This document shows, one piece after another, positions 39,944 through 50,309 of a stretch of 64,000 nucleotides of DNA. The stretch's first letter is position 1. Each line of letters begins with the position of its first letter. The DNA is from Sporisorium sorghi (Eukaryota > Basidiomycota > Ustilaginomycetes > Ustilaginales > Ustilaginaceae), in NCBI GenBank assembly GCA_023212695.1, contig JALCCG010000010.1:110420-174419 (forward strand). The letters run 5' to 3'. The notes below the pieces were generated by a model, which ran no database searches, was not told where the DNA came from, and worked only from the letters and a program-made list of their open reading frames with translations. Position numbers and translations under genes: made by a program.

Positions 39944-41040
39944 GTCTGTCAACATTACTCGGAAACGGACACCGTACACGCCCTGTCGTCTCCTTTCGGC
40001 CGTAGGAACTCGTCCACCCCGCAAACCCACTCAACGACCATCGACGACAGCCGAGCCAGCGCTGAGGCTAAGCTGAACCTACAGCGCAGACCGGCAAAGG
40101 TAGACGGCGCTTTCAAGGGTCGTCGTCGTGAATTTTTATTTTGAGCAAACGAACACGTTCTCACTTTGGCTTGCAGCACGGACCACAGGCTCAGACAGAC
40201 AGCCGAGCGAACGTGCTTGCCAATGCACAAGCCCCTCGTGTCACACTCTGCGCTTCGCTTTTTCTCCTTGGCTGGTATCTGCTGCTACCTTGCCACTTCC
40301 TCTACCATGTCCACTGCCCCCAACAGCTTGTGCTCGCTCATGGCTCTGACCCAATCTGAATAACATGCTGATGCTGAGGAAAAAAAAAAAAAGGATCGTC
40401 GTCTTCCCGGCAAAGTGACATTCAGGGCACAAAGGGCAAGTGGGAAGAGAGGGTCTCTGTACCAACCAAGAAGCTCACCCTGCATGATGGCGGCAGGCGG
40501 CAGGCAGGACGGCGGCGCATGCAACCTGTACGTCCATCCTTTGCCCCCCTCCAAAAAAATAATAATTTAGAACCCCTCTGCACGTTCCATCTCGCACATG
40601 CCTGCCTGTCCCTCTTCTTGCTTTGGTCGCCGCAACACGGTCCTCTCAACAAAGTTGCTTCTTTCAGCCTCCAACTCGGCGATGCTCAAGCGAGCCTGAG
40701 CTTGATCTTGGTGCGGCCAAGTGCGAGCGTGAACTCGCCCCGGTCTTTTTTCAAGGTCATTGCTTCGCGTGAGGTCCTTGTTGAGGCTCGTTACGATTGG
40801 GGTTGCACTGCTGTGTAGGAGTCGCAAGGTTAGCGGAGGCACAGTTGCGGCAACGGTCAAGAAGAGCCGACCGACCGACACATGTGGCAAGAGAGCTTCA
40901 TCTTCTGCACAGACTGGCTTGTGCGAGCGTGCAGCTACGGTTGAGCGGGAGAGGGTGGGCACCGGATCAGAAGAGGCAAGCGTTGCCAACAAACGTCGCG
41001 TGCATCTTTCATTTGGAAGCTCAAAAGTGTTGCTCTCTCT

Positions 41041-41064
41041 CAGAGCTTCAGAGCTTCAGAGCTT
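41041..41064. repeat. (CAGAGCTT)3 octamer repeat
   Basis: Three perfect 8-nt units upstream of BTA1. Confidence 0.9.
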
Positions 41065-41521
41065 CCTGAAAGCCATTCGCGCTTCAGCCGGCCAAGCGTG
41101 TCGTCCGACGAGACCTCTTACTCCTTTGAGCTTGTCCGCTGAACAGTGCCACCTCACGTCCAACCGCAAGCTTGTCCCGCGTCCTGACCTCTCGAGACAC
41201 GCTGCACTCCGCCACGACTAGCCCGCCGCCCCTGCGCTTTCCCCCATCCAGCCGCCCCTTAAGAAGAAACCAGCTCCAGTGTTGCTTGGTCTTCAACGAC
41301 CACCATCACTCATTCGTGTTCGTCCCCTATCTTGGGCTTTGTTCAACCTCTTTCTCCTCCCATCACAGCTCAACGCTGTGACTTTTCTTCCCCTCACTTT
41401 CAGAACAGCTCTCCCTCGAGCTAAACAGGCCACATCGGCAACGATCTGTAAAGGATTTCTTCTGCCACCATCCACCCATCTTCGTTCCAGATCTGCTCTC
41501 TGTTCTTCTCTGATCAGAAAG

Positions 41522-44087
41522 ATGTTCAGATTCATCGAGCCTCACGTGGCTGCTACGCCACTGAAGCATCTCTACACCTATGCTCCCCCCTCGCTCGTCA
41601 ACATGACCGCCGCCCTTGCCACCCTCTTTATGACTTTTGTCGGCCTCGCAGCTGCCGTGAGCCAAAAGGTGCGCGACGTGCTCGTTTTCAGCTACACGTG
41701 CTTCCTGCAGCCTCTCGGCAAGACGGCCAACCAGGCTGAACGTCTCGACAAGTTCTACCAGCACCAAGCCAATGGTAAGCTGCCCACAAACCGCGAGAAG
41801 CATGTGAACGGCGACTTGAACGCTGATTGCTGACCTCGTCTCCTTTGTGGTCTATGCAGTTTACGACTCTACCCGCTCTGGACTCCTCAAGGGCCGAACC
41901 ACCATGCTCAAGCTGTGCGCCGCGCAGCTCCGCGACATGCAGGCCACCAACCCGGGCAAGCCCCTGGTCTGGGTCGACATCGGCGGCGGTACCGGCTGGA
42001 ACATTGAGCAGATGAACGAGCACTTCCCCATCGACCAGCTCTCGCAGGTGTACCTCATCGACCTCTGCGAGCCCCTCCTCGAGGTGGCGCGCAAGCGATT
42101 CGCTGCCAAGGCTTTCAAGAATGTCCAGGTGCTCTGCCAAGACGCCAGCCAGTTCAACATGCCCGGCCTCGCTGCGGGGCAGAAGGTGGATCTGTTCACG
42201 TGCAGCTACTCGATCTCGATGATCCCGCCCTTCTACGCCGTCCTGGACCGTATCAACGACTTGCTCGACCCCGTCACGGGTGTGTTTGGCGTCGTCGATT
42301 TCTACGTCTCCGGCAAGAGCGCCCCGACCGAGAAGAGCCCCATGATCGGCGGCGACACGCGACGCCAGTGTGGCTGGCTCAGCCGCTGGTTCTGGAGCAT
42401 GTGGTTCTCGCTCGACCACATCGAGCTGCACCCGGCCCGTCGCGATTACCTCGAGCACAAGTTCGGCACCATCAAGTGCTACAACGGTCGCAACAATTTC
42501 ATCATCCCCTTTATCGCGCGCATCCCGTACTACATCTGGCTGGGTGTCTCGCGCGAGCGCGACACGACCAAGGCGATCCAGGCGTTCGAGGTCGAGTCCG
42601 GCAACCGCGTGGTGGTGCCGCCTTCCTTTCCGGAGCTCGCGTACCTGCACGAGGACGAGTCGCTCTCCAAGCAGCAGCCCACCGCTACCGCCACTGGAGT
42701 CGATGCCGGCGGAGACGACGCCAGCAGCCGCTTCGAGCCCGCTCGCAGGCTTCTGCGCCGAAGGGTCTCGGAGGCGACCACGGAGAGCGACGGCGACTCG
42801 GACCGAGCGCTCAAGCTCGAGCTCGGCCCGCACTTTCCGCTGAGCTCGTTCCACTACCAGAAGCGCCAGTGGCGTCTGCCGTTCGTCGACAACGAGTTTA
42901 GCGACATGTTCCGCACGTGGATCTACGGGTTTACCTGGGAAGACCCCTACGTTGACATGCAGCACCTCGACCTGGGCCGCGACGACTCGATCCTCTGCAT
43001 CACGTCTGCCGGAGACAACGCTCTCCACTACGCAGTGGCCGGCAAACCGCGTAGGATCCACGCGGTGGACATGAACCCGTGCCAGGGCCACCTTCTGGAG
43101 CTCAAGCTGGCGTGCATCGCTTCTTTGACGTACGACGAGATGTGGCAGATGTTCGGCGAGGGCCGCACTGCCAACTTCCGCGAGCTGCTGGATAGCAAGA
43201 TCTCGCCGTACCTCTCGTCGCACGCGTACCAGTTCTGGCGGCTCAACACGCGTGCGTTTGACAGTGCCTTCTACTTCCGCGGCTACTCTGGGCATGCGCT
43301 TCGGCTGGCCAAGTTCGCCTTCACCGTGACAGGCGTGAGGAGGTGGGTCGAGAAGATGTGCACCGCCAACTCGGTCGCCGAGCAGCAAGATGTGTGGGAC
43401 AGGAAGCTGCGCTCGACGCTGATCAACAAGCCGCTCATCCGGCTGTTCCTCTCCAACCCGGCTTTCCTGTGGAACGCACTGGGCGTGCCGGTGAACCAGT
43501 ACCAGATTTTCCTCAACGAAGGCGTCAGCGCAGAGCAGTTTGCGATCGATACGCTCGACTCGATCCCCAGCCGCAGCCTGATCAAGAACGACAATTACCA
43601 CTACCAGCTCTGCCTGCTGCACAAGTACACCAAGCAGAGCTGCCCGCTGTACCTCAAGCCGGACGGCTTTGCTGCGCTCAAGAAACAGGCGCTCGAGGAC
43701 GGCCTCGACTCGTTCCGCCTGCACACGGATTCGATCGTCAACGTGCTGCGTGGTTTCCAAGATGGCGCACTCACGCGCGCGATCACCATGGACCACATGG
43801 ACTGGTTCGACCCCGTCCCCGCCTCCCAGCCCGCTCCGACGCTCAAGCAGGCTCGTAGGGACGCGGACAAGTCCGTCTCGGATCTGGATAGGGAGATCTG
43901 CGAGCTCTCGCGTGTGGTGCGTAAGGGTGGCGCGGTGTTTTATAGAAGTGCGGCAAAGAAGCCTTGGTATAACCAGAGGTTCGAGAAGATGGGCTTTAGG
44001 GTTGAGGCGGTTCATATTAGGGAGACGGGCAAGCCGATCGATAACGTCAACGTGTACGCCAGCTTTTACAAGGCGACGAGGTTGTAA
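41522..44087 (+). CDS. BTA1: Betaine lipid (DGTS) synthase BTA1, two exons
   Basis: join(41522..41774, 41860..44087), 826 aa. The intron (41775-41859) starts GTAAGC, has TGCTGAC as a branch-like site and ends TATGCAG. Splicing restores the conserved run FYQHQAN-VYDSTRSGLLKGRTTML. BTA1 makes diacylglyceryl-trimethylhomoserine, a phosphorus-free membrane lipid, from DAG and S-adenosylmethionine. A membrane-like segment lies near 29-46. The BtaB-like N-methyltransferase half holds the SAM motif VWVDIGGGTGWNIEQM (D124). The BtaA-like aminocarboxypropyl-transferase half follows, with ITSAGDNALHYAVAGKPRRIHAVDMNPCQ near 463-491. This methyltransferase-first order is the fungal arrangement. Both halves look complete. 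Expression in fungi usually rises on phosphate starvation; I did not identify a regulatory site. Confidence 0.94.
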
Positions 44088-44586
44088 GGGGGGCGATAAT
44101 GATGCCTTTGCTAGAATCACACGCAGATGAATGTTATTTGAAGATGACTTGTACACCAGTCGTCAGTTGGGCTGTGATGGGGGGTTTTGTCGGATGAAGG
44201 TGCCAGCGCTTGAGAGGGTTGAGGTGGGCTCATGACGAAGAGATGAGAAGTAAGAAGTGGTCCTGATGATGAGCAGCGATACGTCAAAGACGGGCTGGTG
44301 GGGCAGAAGAGATATCGAGTGACGCAAATGCAACAGCAGAGCACGTCAACTTGCGATTAACTTAAGAGCTCTGCTTGCGCTACTGGACCGCCGGCATCAA
44401 AGGGCACCGTATTTCCGCAATCCAAGACCTTTCTGTGCACGTCCCCTATCTTGCTGAAGCGTCTATCCTCCCCTCCACCATCTTCAGACCACGGAGCTCG
44501 CTGTCACTCCAAGCTACTCTGAAAAGCGCACTTCCATCGTTCGCTTCGACTCTCCACCAAGACCACCCAGGTCCGCATCTCCCATC
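44088..44586. other. Spacer BTA1/dioxygenase
   Basis: 499 bp between tandem plus-strand genes: BTA1 terminator region and dioxygenase promoter. Nothing distinctive was seen beyond a pyrimidine-rich stretch before the start codon. Confidence 0.6.
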
Positions 44587-45822
44587 ATGGCACCAACAGC
44601 AGTATCACCCTCCACCCCAACCCCCGCCACGTCCACCAAAGATGCTTCTTCAAGCAGTACCCCGCAACAATCCCTCTCGGCATTCAGCGACTACCACCTC
44701 GACTACACGCTCTGGGACTCCACCTCTCCGCACTCTGCCAGCTCGCAACGCTTCGTCGCCTCCCTTCGCCGGGCCATGGTGGGGATGGGCTTCTTCTACC
44801 TGCACGGCACTCCTCTCTCCGCCAAGCGCACGGAGATGTTCGATCTAGTCACGCGATTTTTCTCCCTGCCGCTCTCTTCCCGCCTTGCGATCGATATGGA
44901 CAAGAGCCGGCACTTCCGGGGCTACTGCAAGTTCGGGGACGAGCGGACGCAGGCGAAACAGGACCTGCGGGATCAGGTGGACTACGCGCCCGAAGTGCCC
45001 CCCATAACCGACTCGGCGCTGTTGGAAAAGTATGCGTTTTTGAACCTGTACGGGCCGAACCAGTTCGTTCCGGATGCGGTGTGTGCGGGGCATCGGCGGG
45101 TGGTGCTCGAGTGGTTCGAGACGGCGGAGGGGGTGTCGGGCGAGCTGACGCGCGCGCTCGAGCTCGCTTTGGGCGTGGACCAAGGCGAGCTTGCGCAGTT
45201 CCTCACCGGCCACACTCACTGCGATAACGCGGAGCTGGCCAAGCTCGGACCGCTGCCATATGCGCGCATGAAGACCATCCGCTACCCGCGTGGCGAGCGC
45301 ATCGACGGCATCGCCCGCTCCGACCCCACCTCGACCCAGGGCGTGGGCGCACACAAGGACAGCGGCTGGCTCACCCTCCTCGCCCCCTCCGAAGTGGCCG
45401 GTCTGCAGGCCCAGGACTTCACCGGCGCCTGGCTCAGCGTACCCCACGTCGAAGGTGCCATTATTGTCAACTTCGGACAGCAGATCGAACATCTTACACA
45501 GGGCATCGTACAGGCCGCTACGCATCGTGTGGTTTCCCAGCCGGACGCGGAACGGGACCGCTTCAGCGTGGCGTTTTTTAGCTCGCCGGCGTTGAATGTC
45601 GTGCTCAAGCCGCTGGAGAAGAGCAGGTTTAGTGGGGAGCTGGTCGAGGCGTGGAAGGAGGCCGAGGCGCAGCGGAAGGGAGGGGAAATTGTGAGCGACG
45701 TGCCGAAGGGCGATCTTTTTGCTAAGGCGGACGAGCCGTTTGGGTGGATCAATTGGAGGGGGTTGGTGAGGAGTCATCCGGGCGTGGTGGATGCGTTTTA
45801 TAGGCATCTCGTTGAGCAGTGA
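44587..45822 (+). CDS. 2-oxoglutarate/Fe(II)-dependent dioxygenase (isopenicillin-N-synthase-like)
   Basis: 411 aa, intronless; ATG at 44587 (CATCATGG). The N-terminal DIOX_N-type domain shows RFVASLRRAMVGMGFFYLHGTPL...VTRFFSLPLSSRLAIDMDKSRHFRGYCKFGDERT. The double-stranded beta-helix core carries the facial triad H256-x-D258 (GVGAHKDSGWLTLL) and H313 (QAATHRVVSQ), plus R325-x-S327 (DRFSVAFF), which binds 2-oxoglutarate. All cofactor ligands are therefore intact. Relatives in fungi oxidise diverse small molecules, including secondary metabolites and flavonoid-like compounds; no neighbouring biosynthetic genes reveal the substrate. It is convergent with the mannosyltransferase (134 bp). Confidence 0.9.
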   Translation: MAPTAVSPSTPTPATSTKDASSSSTPQQSLSAFSDYHLDYTLWDSTSPHSASSQRFVASLRRAMVGMGFFYLHGTPLSAKRTEMFDLVTRFFSLPLSSRLAIDMDKSRHFRGYCKFGDERTQAKQDLRDQVDYAPEVPPITDSALLEKYAFLNLYGPNQFVPDAVCAGHRRVVLEWFETAEGVSGELTRALELALGVDQGELAQFLTGHTHCDNAELAKLGPLPYARMKTIRYPRGERIDGIARSDPTSTQGVGAHKDSGWLTLLAPSEVAGLQAQDFTGAWLSVPHVEGAIIVNFGQQIEHLTQGIVQAATHRVVSQPDAERDRFSVAFFSSPALNVVLKPLEKSRFSGELVEAWKEAEAQRKGGEIVSDVPKGDLFAKADEPFGWINWRGLVRSHPGVVDAFYRHLVEQ

Positions 45823-45956
45823 GTGTAGGTCTTCGAACTTGCTCAAAGCACAATCGAAACAACCAGCGCCAGGCTGTCATCGAGATGCGTACTGGAATGG
45901 GATTGTTCATACAGAGAAAAAACGCTTCTATCTACGGCGAGATCAAGGAGGCTTCG

Positions 45957-47279
45957 TCACTTGGGCTCGCCCTCCACGGCCCCCGCCCACCACTTGGGAA
46001 TGCACGAGTAGCCCTCCCTATCAAACGACTGCTTGGGGTCGCAGTTGCACCTGCCCGTGTCGTGATACTTTTTGCGATTGGTCGGGCAGTGGTTCCACGG
46101 ATTGTGGAAGTAGCCGATATCGTCAAAGTGATGCAAACGACTCCTATCCACCAGCAGCGAGACCGCAATCGAATGCACGGGCGCATCGCCCCATCGCTCG
46201 TAAAAGAAGCCGCCAGCCTTATCCAACCAGTCAAAGTACTCGAGGTACTGCTTGCTACGCCACAAGCGCAGGTCGCCGATCTCAAAGTTGCTCCACATGT
46301 GGCAGCGGTTCCAGCTGAACTCGGCGGGCAGCTTTCCCTTCTTATCCTGATCGTCCGAGATAAAATGCACGCTCGCATCCTTGGCGAGATAGTCCGGATG
46401 CGCATTGAAGAACTTCTGCGTCTGCTCCCACAGCGTAGGTACGGTCTCGTAGTACTCGTACAACGCCATCGTGAAGCCGTACGACTTGTTGTTCATCTGC
46501 ATAAACACAAACGGATCGTAGTCGAGGTCGCAGTACAGCTTGATGCCCGGCTCGACGCGCCAGTAGTAGTCGAGGTCGAGCGTGAGTTCGTGGCGGAAGA
46601 AAAAGCCCGACTGGTAGCGACACATGTGGCGGTAGCTCTCCGAGGAGCCGTAGATGATGTCCTTCATCTTGACGCGCGTCTCTGCGGCTTTTTCTTGGCT
46701 GATGTAGTCCGGATAGCCCCAGTGCTCCTTGGGGATCAGGCCGAAGCGACACTGGCTGCGGGTCATCTGCTGGACGCCGCGCTTGAACTCGTCGGTGAAG
46801 GGCTCGTTGTTGAGGAAGATCCACGGGTAGCCGTACTTGCGGTTGAACTTTTCCTCGACGTCTCGCATGGACTCGCGCATGCTCTGCAGCTCCGAGTTGC
46901 GCACGAGCACGATGAAACCAGCCTTGGCGCGTGGAGCCTGGTTGGCCATCTGAGGGATAAAGCTGGGCGGGTAGAGGTTGCCATCGTCGCCGACCTGCGC
47001 CCATTTGGTCAGCTCCTCAACGGAGGAGGGTGTGCCCGGGTTGTGCGTGTACATGTCGGCTACGGAGCTGGGTGGCGGATAGGCTGCTGACCCCTTGTTG
47101 GCGGACTGCCATGGACTGGAGAAGGCAGGAAGCGAGTTCCATCGATCGCGGACATTTTGAGCGCCATTCGCCGAAAAGGACACGTAGGTGGAGAAGGTGA
47201 GGACAAAGAGGAAGACGATGACAAGCATGACCAGCCTCTGCGGGCGACGGAAGAGGGCATCGAGGAATCCGGACGCCAT
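45957..47279 (-). CDS. KRE2/MNT1/KTR-family alpha-1,2-mannosyltransferase (GT15)
   Basis: 440 aa, intronless; ATG at 47279-47277. Type II Golgi membrane protein: a short cytosolic tail, a signal-anchor at about 16-34 (LVMLVIVFLFVLTFSTYVSF), a stem, then the GT15 catalytic domain from ~115. Signatures are KAGFIVLVRNSELQSMRESMRDVEEKFNRKYGYPWIFLNNEPF, CRFGLIPKEHWGYPDYI, SYRHMCRYQSGFFFRHELTLDLDYYWRVEPGIKLYCDLDYDPF (family motif with the catalytic-site glutamate), WSNFEIGDLRLWRSKQYLEYFDWLDKAGGFFYERWGDAPVHSIAV and DIGYFHNPWNHCP. It should add alpha-1,2-mannose from GDP-mannose to O- and N-glycans of secreted and cell-wall proteins. KRE2, KTR1 and KTR3 cannot be told apart from sequence alone. Confidence 0.94.
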   Translation of the reverse strand: MASGFLDALFRRPQRLVMLVIVFLFVLTFSTYVSFSANGAQNVRDRWNSLPAFSSPWQSANKGSAAYPPPSSVADMYTHNPGTPSSVEELTKWAQVGDDGNLYPPSFIPQMANQAPRAKAGFIVLVRNSELQSMRESMRDVEEKFNRKYGYPWIFLNNEPFTDEFKRGVQQMTRSQCRFGLIPKEHWGYPDYISQEKAAETRVKMKDIIYGSSESYRHMCRYQSGFFFRHELTLDLDYYWRVEPGIKLYCDLDYDPFVFMQMNNKSYGFTMALYEYYETVPTLWEQTQKFFNAHPDYLAKDASVHFISDDQDKKGKLPAEFSWNRCHMWSNFEIGDLRLWRSKQYLEYFDWLDKAGGFFYERWGDAPVHSIAVSLLVDRSRLHHFDDIGYFHNPWNHCPTNRKKYHDTGRCNCDPKQSFDREGYSCIPKWWAGAVEGEPK

Positions 47280-47956
47280 GGTGATGGCCCGAGTCGCCTA
47301 AGCGTGCGATGGAATGAAGTGATGAAATGACCTAAGTGGGCGGAAACGTTTGCTAGATGAGCGCTAGAGCAAAGGCGTGGCGACCGGCGCCGATGATCGA
47401 AGGGAAAGGACAGAATTGCAAGGCGTTCTTGACGCAGCGCAAGCAAGACTCTTGACGATGGTGAAGGAGGAGAGCCAAGGTGACAGAGGAGCTCATCAGG
47501 AAAGAGAGGAAAGCAGGAAGAATTCTTTATTCAAACTTGTCTTGACAGCGCGCAATTTTTGGTGGTGTGACCTTGTGGAAATCCCCGCCACAGCAGAGCA
47601 GCAGAGCAGCAGAACAGCAGTTTCGGCAAGAACAGCACAGCACAGCACACAGCACAGCGCGGCACGGCATCGAGACGCGAAACATGGAAAAATCGAGCAT
47701 TGGCCACCGAAACGAAATCCGACCGACGCGCCAAATTCAAGATTTGATTGTCCAAATGAACGCTTTTGGAAAGCCTCTTTCTCCCCTTCACACTCCCATC
47801 TCACTGTTGCTTCTGCTGCTACATCCCATCATGGTGGAGACGATGATGGCGGCATGCTCGTCACTCTAAATACCATCTCGCTCAACGACGAGGCTGCTTT
47901 TCGAGGCTTAGCTTGGTTCGGCTCGGCATGCACACCACTGTCCAGCCTAGGTTGCC
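47280..47956. other. Divergent promoter region mannosyltransferase/zinc-finger gene
   Basis: 677 bp. It contains CAG/CACAG-rich simple sequence around 47590-47665 (cagcagagcagcagagcagcag, then cagcacagcacagcac). No credible ORF or RNA was seen. Confidence 0.6.
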
Positions 47957-50092
47957 ATGAAATCCAAACCTAAACCAAAAGCACATCCACCGCCGCCCTC
48001 AAGGCAAACAGCAGACATGTCTTCCGTCGTCGTTCTCATTCCTGGTATGGATAGCGACACGGCCAAAAAGTCACGGCAGAAGCAACGCAAGTCGCTCAGC
48101 TTGCCTCCATCGTCATTGTCGTCACTCAAGCCTAAATCATCTCTCGCTTCATCTTCGTCGGTCCACGTCGCGCTGCCTGCTCTCCCACCACCACAACCAT
48201 CATTATTATCGTCATCCTCTTCTTCCTTGAGACGGCACCTGTTGCCATCATCATCGTCGTCGTCTTCACTCTCATCCTCGTCGCTGCTTCGCAATCACTC
48301 CAGCTCATCCTCCTCGGCCTCGTCAAGCACCTCTGAACCCTCGAGCAGCAGGAGCCGCAAGGCTCATCATTACGATCGCCCCGTCGACATTGCCAACCCT
48401 TTTGGCGATGAGCCTCTCTACGATTCTGCCAGACGATGTCCACCTTCGGGACAAGGTCTCTACACGTGTCGATGGCGCCTTCGCGACAAGAGGGGCCTGC
48501 TCGATCCCAACGGCCACCAATACTGCGAATCTCAGCTCATGACGCCCGATCTCTTGGCGCGGCATGTGCTCACCCAACACATCGCGCCCGACCAGGATCC
48601 GAACTGCAAGATCGCCTGCAAGTGGAATAGCTGCTTCAATCGGCATTACGATCCTGCTGGTCTCGCGGCTCATCTGGTGCACGACCATTTTACGAATCAG
48701 ATGGGCCTCGGATACGCGTGCATCTTATCGCACTGCCCTTTCAAGACGGTCCTCTCAACGTTTGATGCCTTGGACCGCCACTACGCGCAATACCACTCTG
48801 GTTCGCTCAACAATCAGATCCGCAAGATCTGGCAGCCCCGACGCCCGCACAAGGATCCCAAACGAGCCACAAAGCTGCTTGCTGCATTACAAAAGCTCGA
48901 CATTGCAGACAAGACACGACCAAAGGTTCCGGTATCCGCTGCTGCCAACCCCAAATTTGCTCCGGTCAATCCGAAGATACGCGCACTACGCCAGATCGAG
49001 CTCAAACGCAGATTCATGGACCCGCTCAATGTGGAGCAAGGCGAGGGGCAAGACGGCCAGCCGTGGTTGCGCTTGCAGAAGCGTGTGGAGAAGCGTGTCC
49101 AACTCGAGGATAGCAAGCAGGCTGCCGACGATGCCATCTTTCGCGCGATCGACTACGATCAGGGCGATCTCGACCGCTTAGCACCAGTCTCTGTCGAGGT
49201 CACTGGCGACCCGACGCTCAGGGCTATCGAAGCAGGTCTGCAAAGCGCACAGTTGTATCACGCTGCCAGCTCGTCCTCGTCTCAGCTGTCAGCGGCGCGC
49301 ACATTACCAGGCTTAACATTGCCTGCGCCAGGGAGCGCTCAAGTCGTGCTACCCGAGCCCGGTCTGCAGCCTCTGGAAGACAGCATCGGCCCAACCTCAC
49401 TCCACTCGATAGAGCGCGAGATGCGCTTCGACGCAGCATTGTCGAAACAACAACGTTGGGCCGATAAGCTGCTCAACGGCAATTTCTTCGCTCCACCTCG
49501 CACCATGGCGCAGGCATCTTTTGCAGAGGTGGAGTGGGACGATGTCGAACCATCAGACGATTGGACGCCTCCACTGCGGCTCGAGCCATACCACCCTGCC
49601 TCACGCAGTCGATTTGCTGCCGTCGAGGAGAGTGTTTTGGACAAGCCGAGAGCGGTTCGGCGACCTGAAGCGGGACCGCAGCCGCCCACGAGTGGGCCCA
49701 CGTCGGCTACCTCGAATCGGCTTACTTCGCGCAGCTCGAGCCCCACGCCTGTGTCAGGGTCGGATGCGGCATTGATCACACAGCGCGTCAAGCGGGAGCG
49801 CGAGGATGATGATGCAAAGACGCAGTATGGCGATCGCGAGCCGCCGACGGCCAAGGTCAAGCTGGAGCACAAAGTTGCGTGTATCGACCTCACCGGCTAC
49901 TCGAGCGACGATCTCGGCGAGGAACGCACCTCGCAGCTCAGACCCGTGTTTGTCGAGCTCGAGCAGAACGCGCGTGCTGCATCGATCCCGCAAATTGGTC
50001 GGCGTGGAGGCGACGCGCCGACGTTGGAGAGGGCCAACAGCAGCAGCAAGGCGGGTGCGCGCGGCGGTGGTCGACTGGCGTCCGTGGCGTAA
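47957..50092 (+). CDS. C2H2 zinc-finger protein with SUMO-interaction-like motif
   Basis: 711 aa, intronless; ATG at 47957 (a second in-frame ATG is at 48017). After a poly-Ser region come three C2H2-type fingers: about 170-209 (TCRWRL...QYCESQLMTPDLLARHVLTQH, long first loop), 216-245 (CKIACKWNSCFNRHYDPAGLAAHLVHDHF) and 253-281 (YACILSHCPFKTVLSTFDALDRHYAQYH). The two later fingers have C-x4-C spacing. The rest is disordered. Near the C-terminus (about 49870-49920) the stretch VACIDLTGYSSDDLGEE is a hydrophobic core followed by Ser and acidic residues, the pattern of a SUMO-interaction motif. A nuclear DNA- or chromatin-binding role is likely; I do not recognise a named orthologue. It is convergent with UTP12. 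Confidence 0.8.
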   Translation: MKSKPKPKAHPPPPSRQTADMSSVVVLIPGMDSDTAKKSRQKQRKSLSLPPSSLSSLKPKSSLASSSSVHVALPALPPPQPSLLSSSSSSLRRHLLPSSSSSSSLSSSSLLRNHSSSSSSASSSTSEPSSSRSRKAHHYDRPVDIANPFGDEPLYDSARRCPPSGQGLYTCRWRLRDKRGLLDPNGHQYCESQLMTPDLLARHVLTQHIAPDQDPNCKIACKWNSCFNRHYDPAGLAAHLVHDHFTNQMGLGYACILSHCPFKTVLSTFDALDRHYAQYHSGSLNNQIRKIWQPRRPHKDPKRATKLLAALQKLDIADKTRPKVPVSAAANPKFAPVNPKIRALRQIELKRRFMDPLNVEQGEGQDGQPWLRLQKRVEKRVQLEDSKQAADDAIFRAIDYDQGDLDRLAPVSVEVTGDPTLRAIEAGLQSAQLYHAASSSSSQLSAARTLPGLTLPAPGSAQVVLPEPGLQPLEDSIGPTSLHSIEREMRFDAALSKQQRWADKLLNGNFFAPPRTMAQASFAEVEWDDVEPSDDWTPPLRLEPYHPASRSRFAAVEESVLDKPRAVRRPEAGPQPPTSGPTSATSNRLTSRSSSPTPVSGSDAALITQRVKREREDDDAKTQYGDREPPTAKVKLEHKVACIDLTGYSSDDLGEERTSQLRPVFVELEQNARAASIPQIGRRGGDAPTLERANSSSKAGARGGGRLASVA

Positions 50093-50288
50093 TGCTTTTG
50101 TTTAGGGTCGGAGCAGCGCAGGGCGTGAAAGGCGATGTCAGAGTCAGAGCGAGCCAGTTTAGATGCTTCCGACTCGACCTTTTGTAACAACAGATTGAAA
50201 ACTTTGCAACTCGAACGCGATGCACACAGCACAGGCACAGTCGACGGCAGAAGAGTAAGCTCGAATTGACCACCGCACAGTCGTACAC

Positions 50289-50308
50289 TTTTTTTTTTTT
50301 TTTTTTTT
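50289..50308. repeat. Poly(dT) tract, 20 nt, directly after the UTP12 stop
   Basis: T20 on the + strand, i.e. A20 on the UTP12 coding strand, separated from its TAG stop (50312-50310) by a single base. Confidence 0.9.
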
Positions 50309-50309
50309 G

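Larger units (their letters stand above)
39578..41521. other. Divergent intergenic region SRP68/BTA1, repeat-rich
   Basis: 1.94 kb between divergent genes. Contains T28 (39754-39781), six GCGCT units (39911-39940), A13 (40380-40392) and three CAGAGCTT units (41041-41064). The last ~250 bp, pyrimidine-rich, look like the BTA1 5' leader. No ORF here is convincing. Confidence 0.6.

Noticed and set aside
41688..44156. 822-codon ORF antisense to BTA1
   Set aside because: Val/Arg/Glu/Leu-rich shadow of BTA1 codons; BTA1 motifs and its intron are on the + strand.
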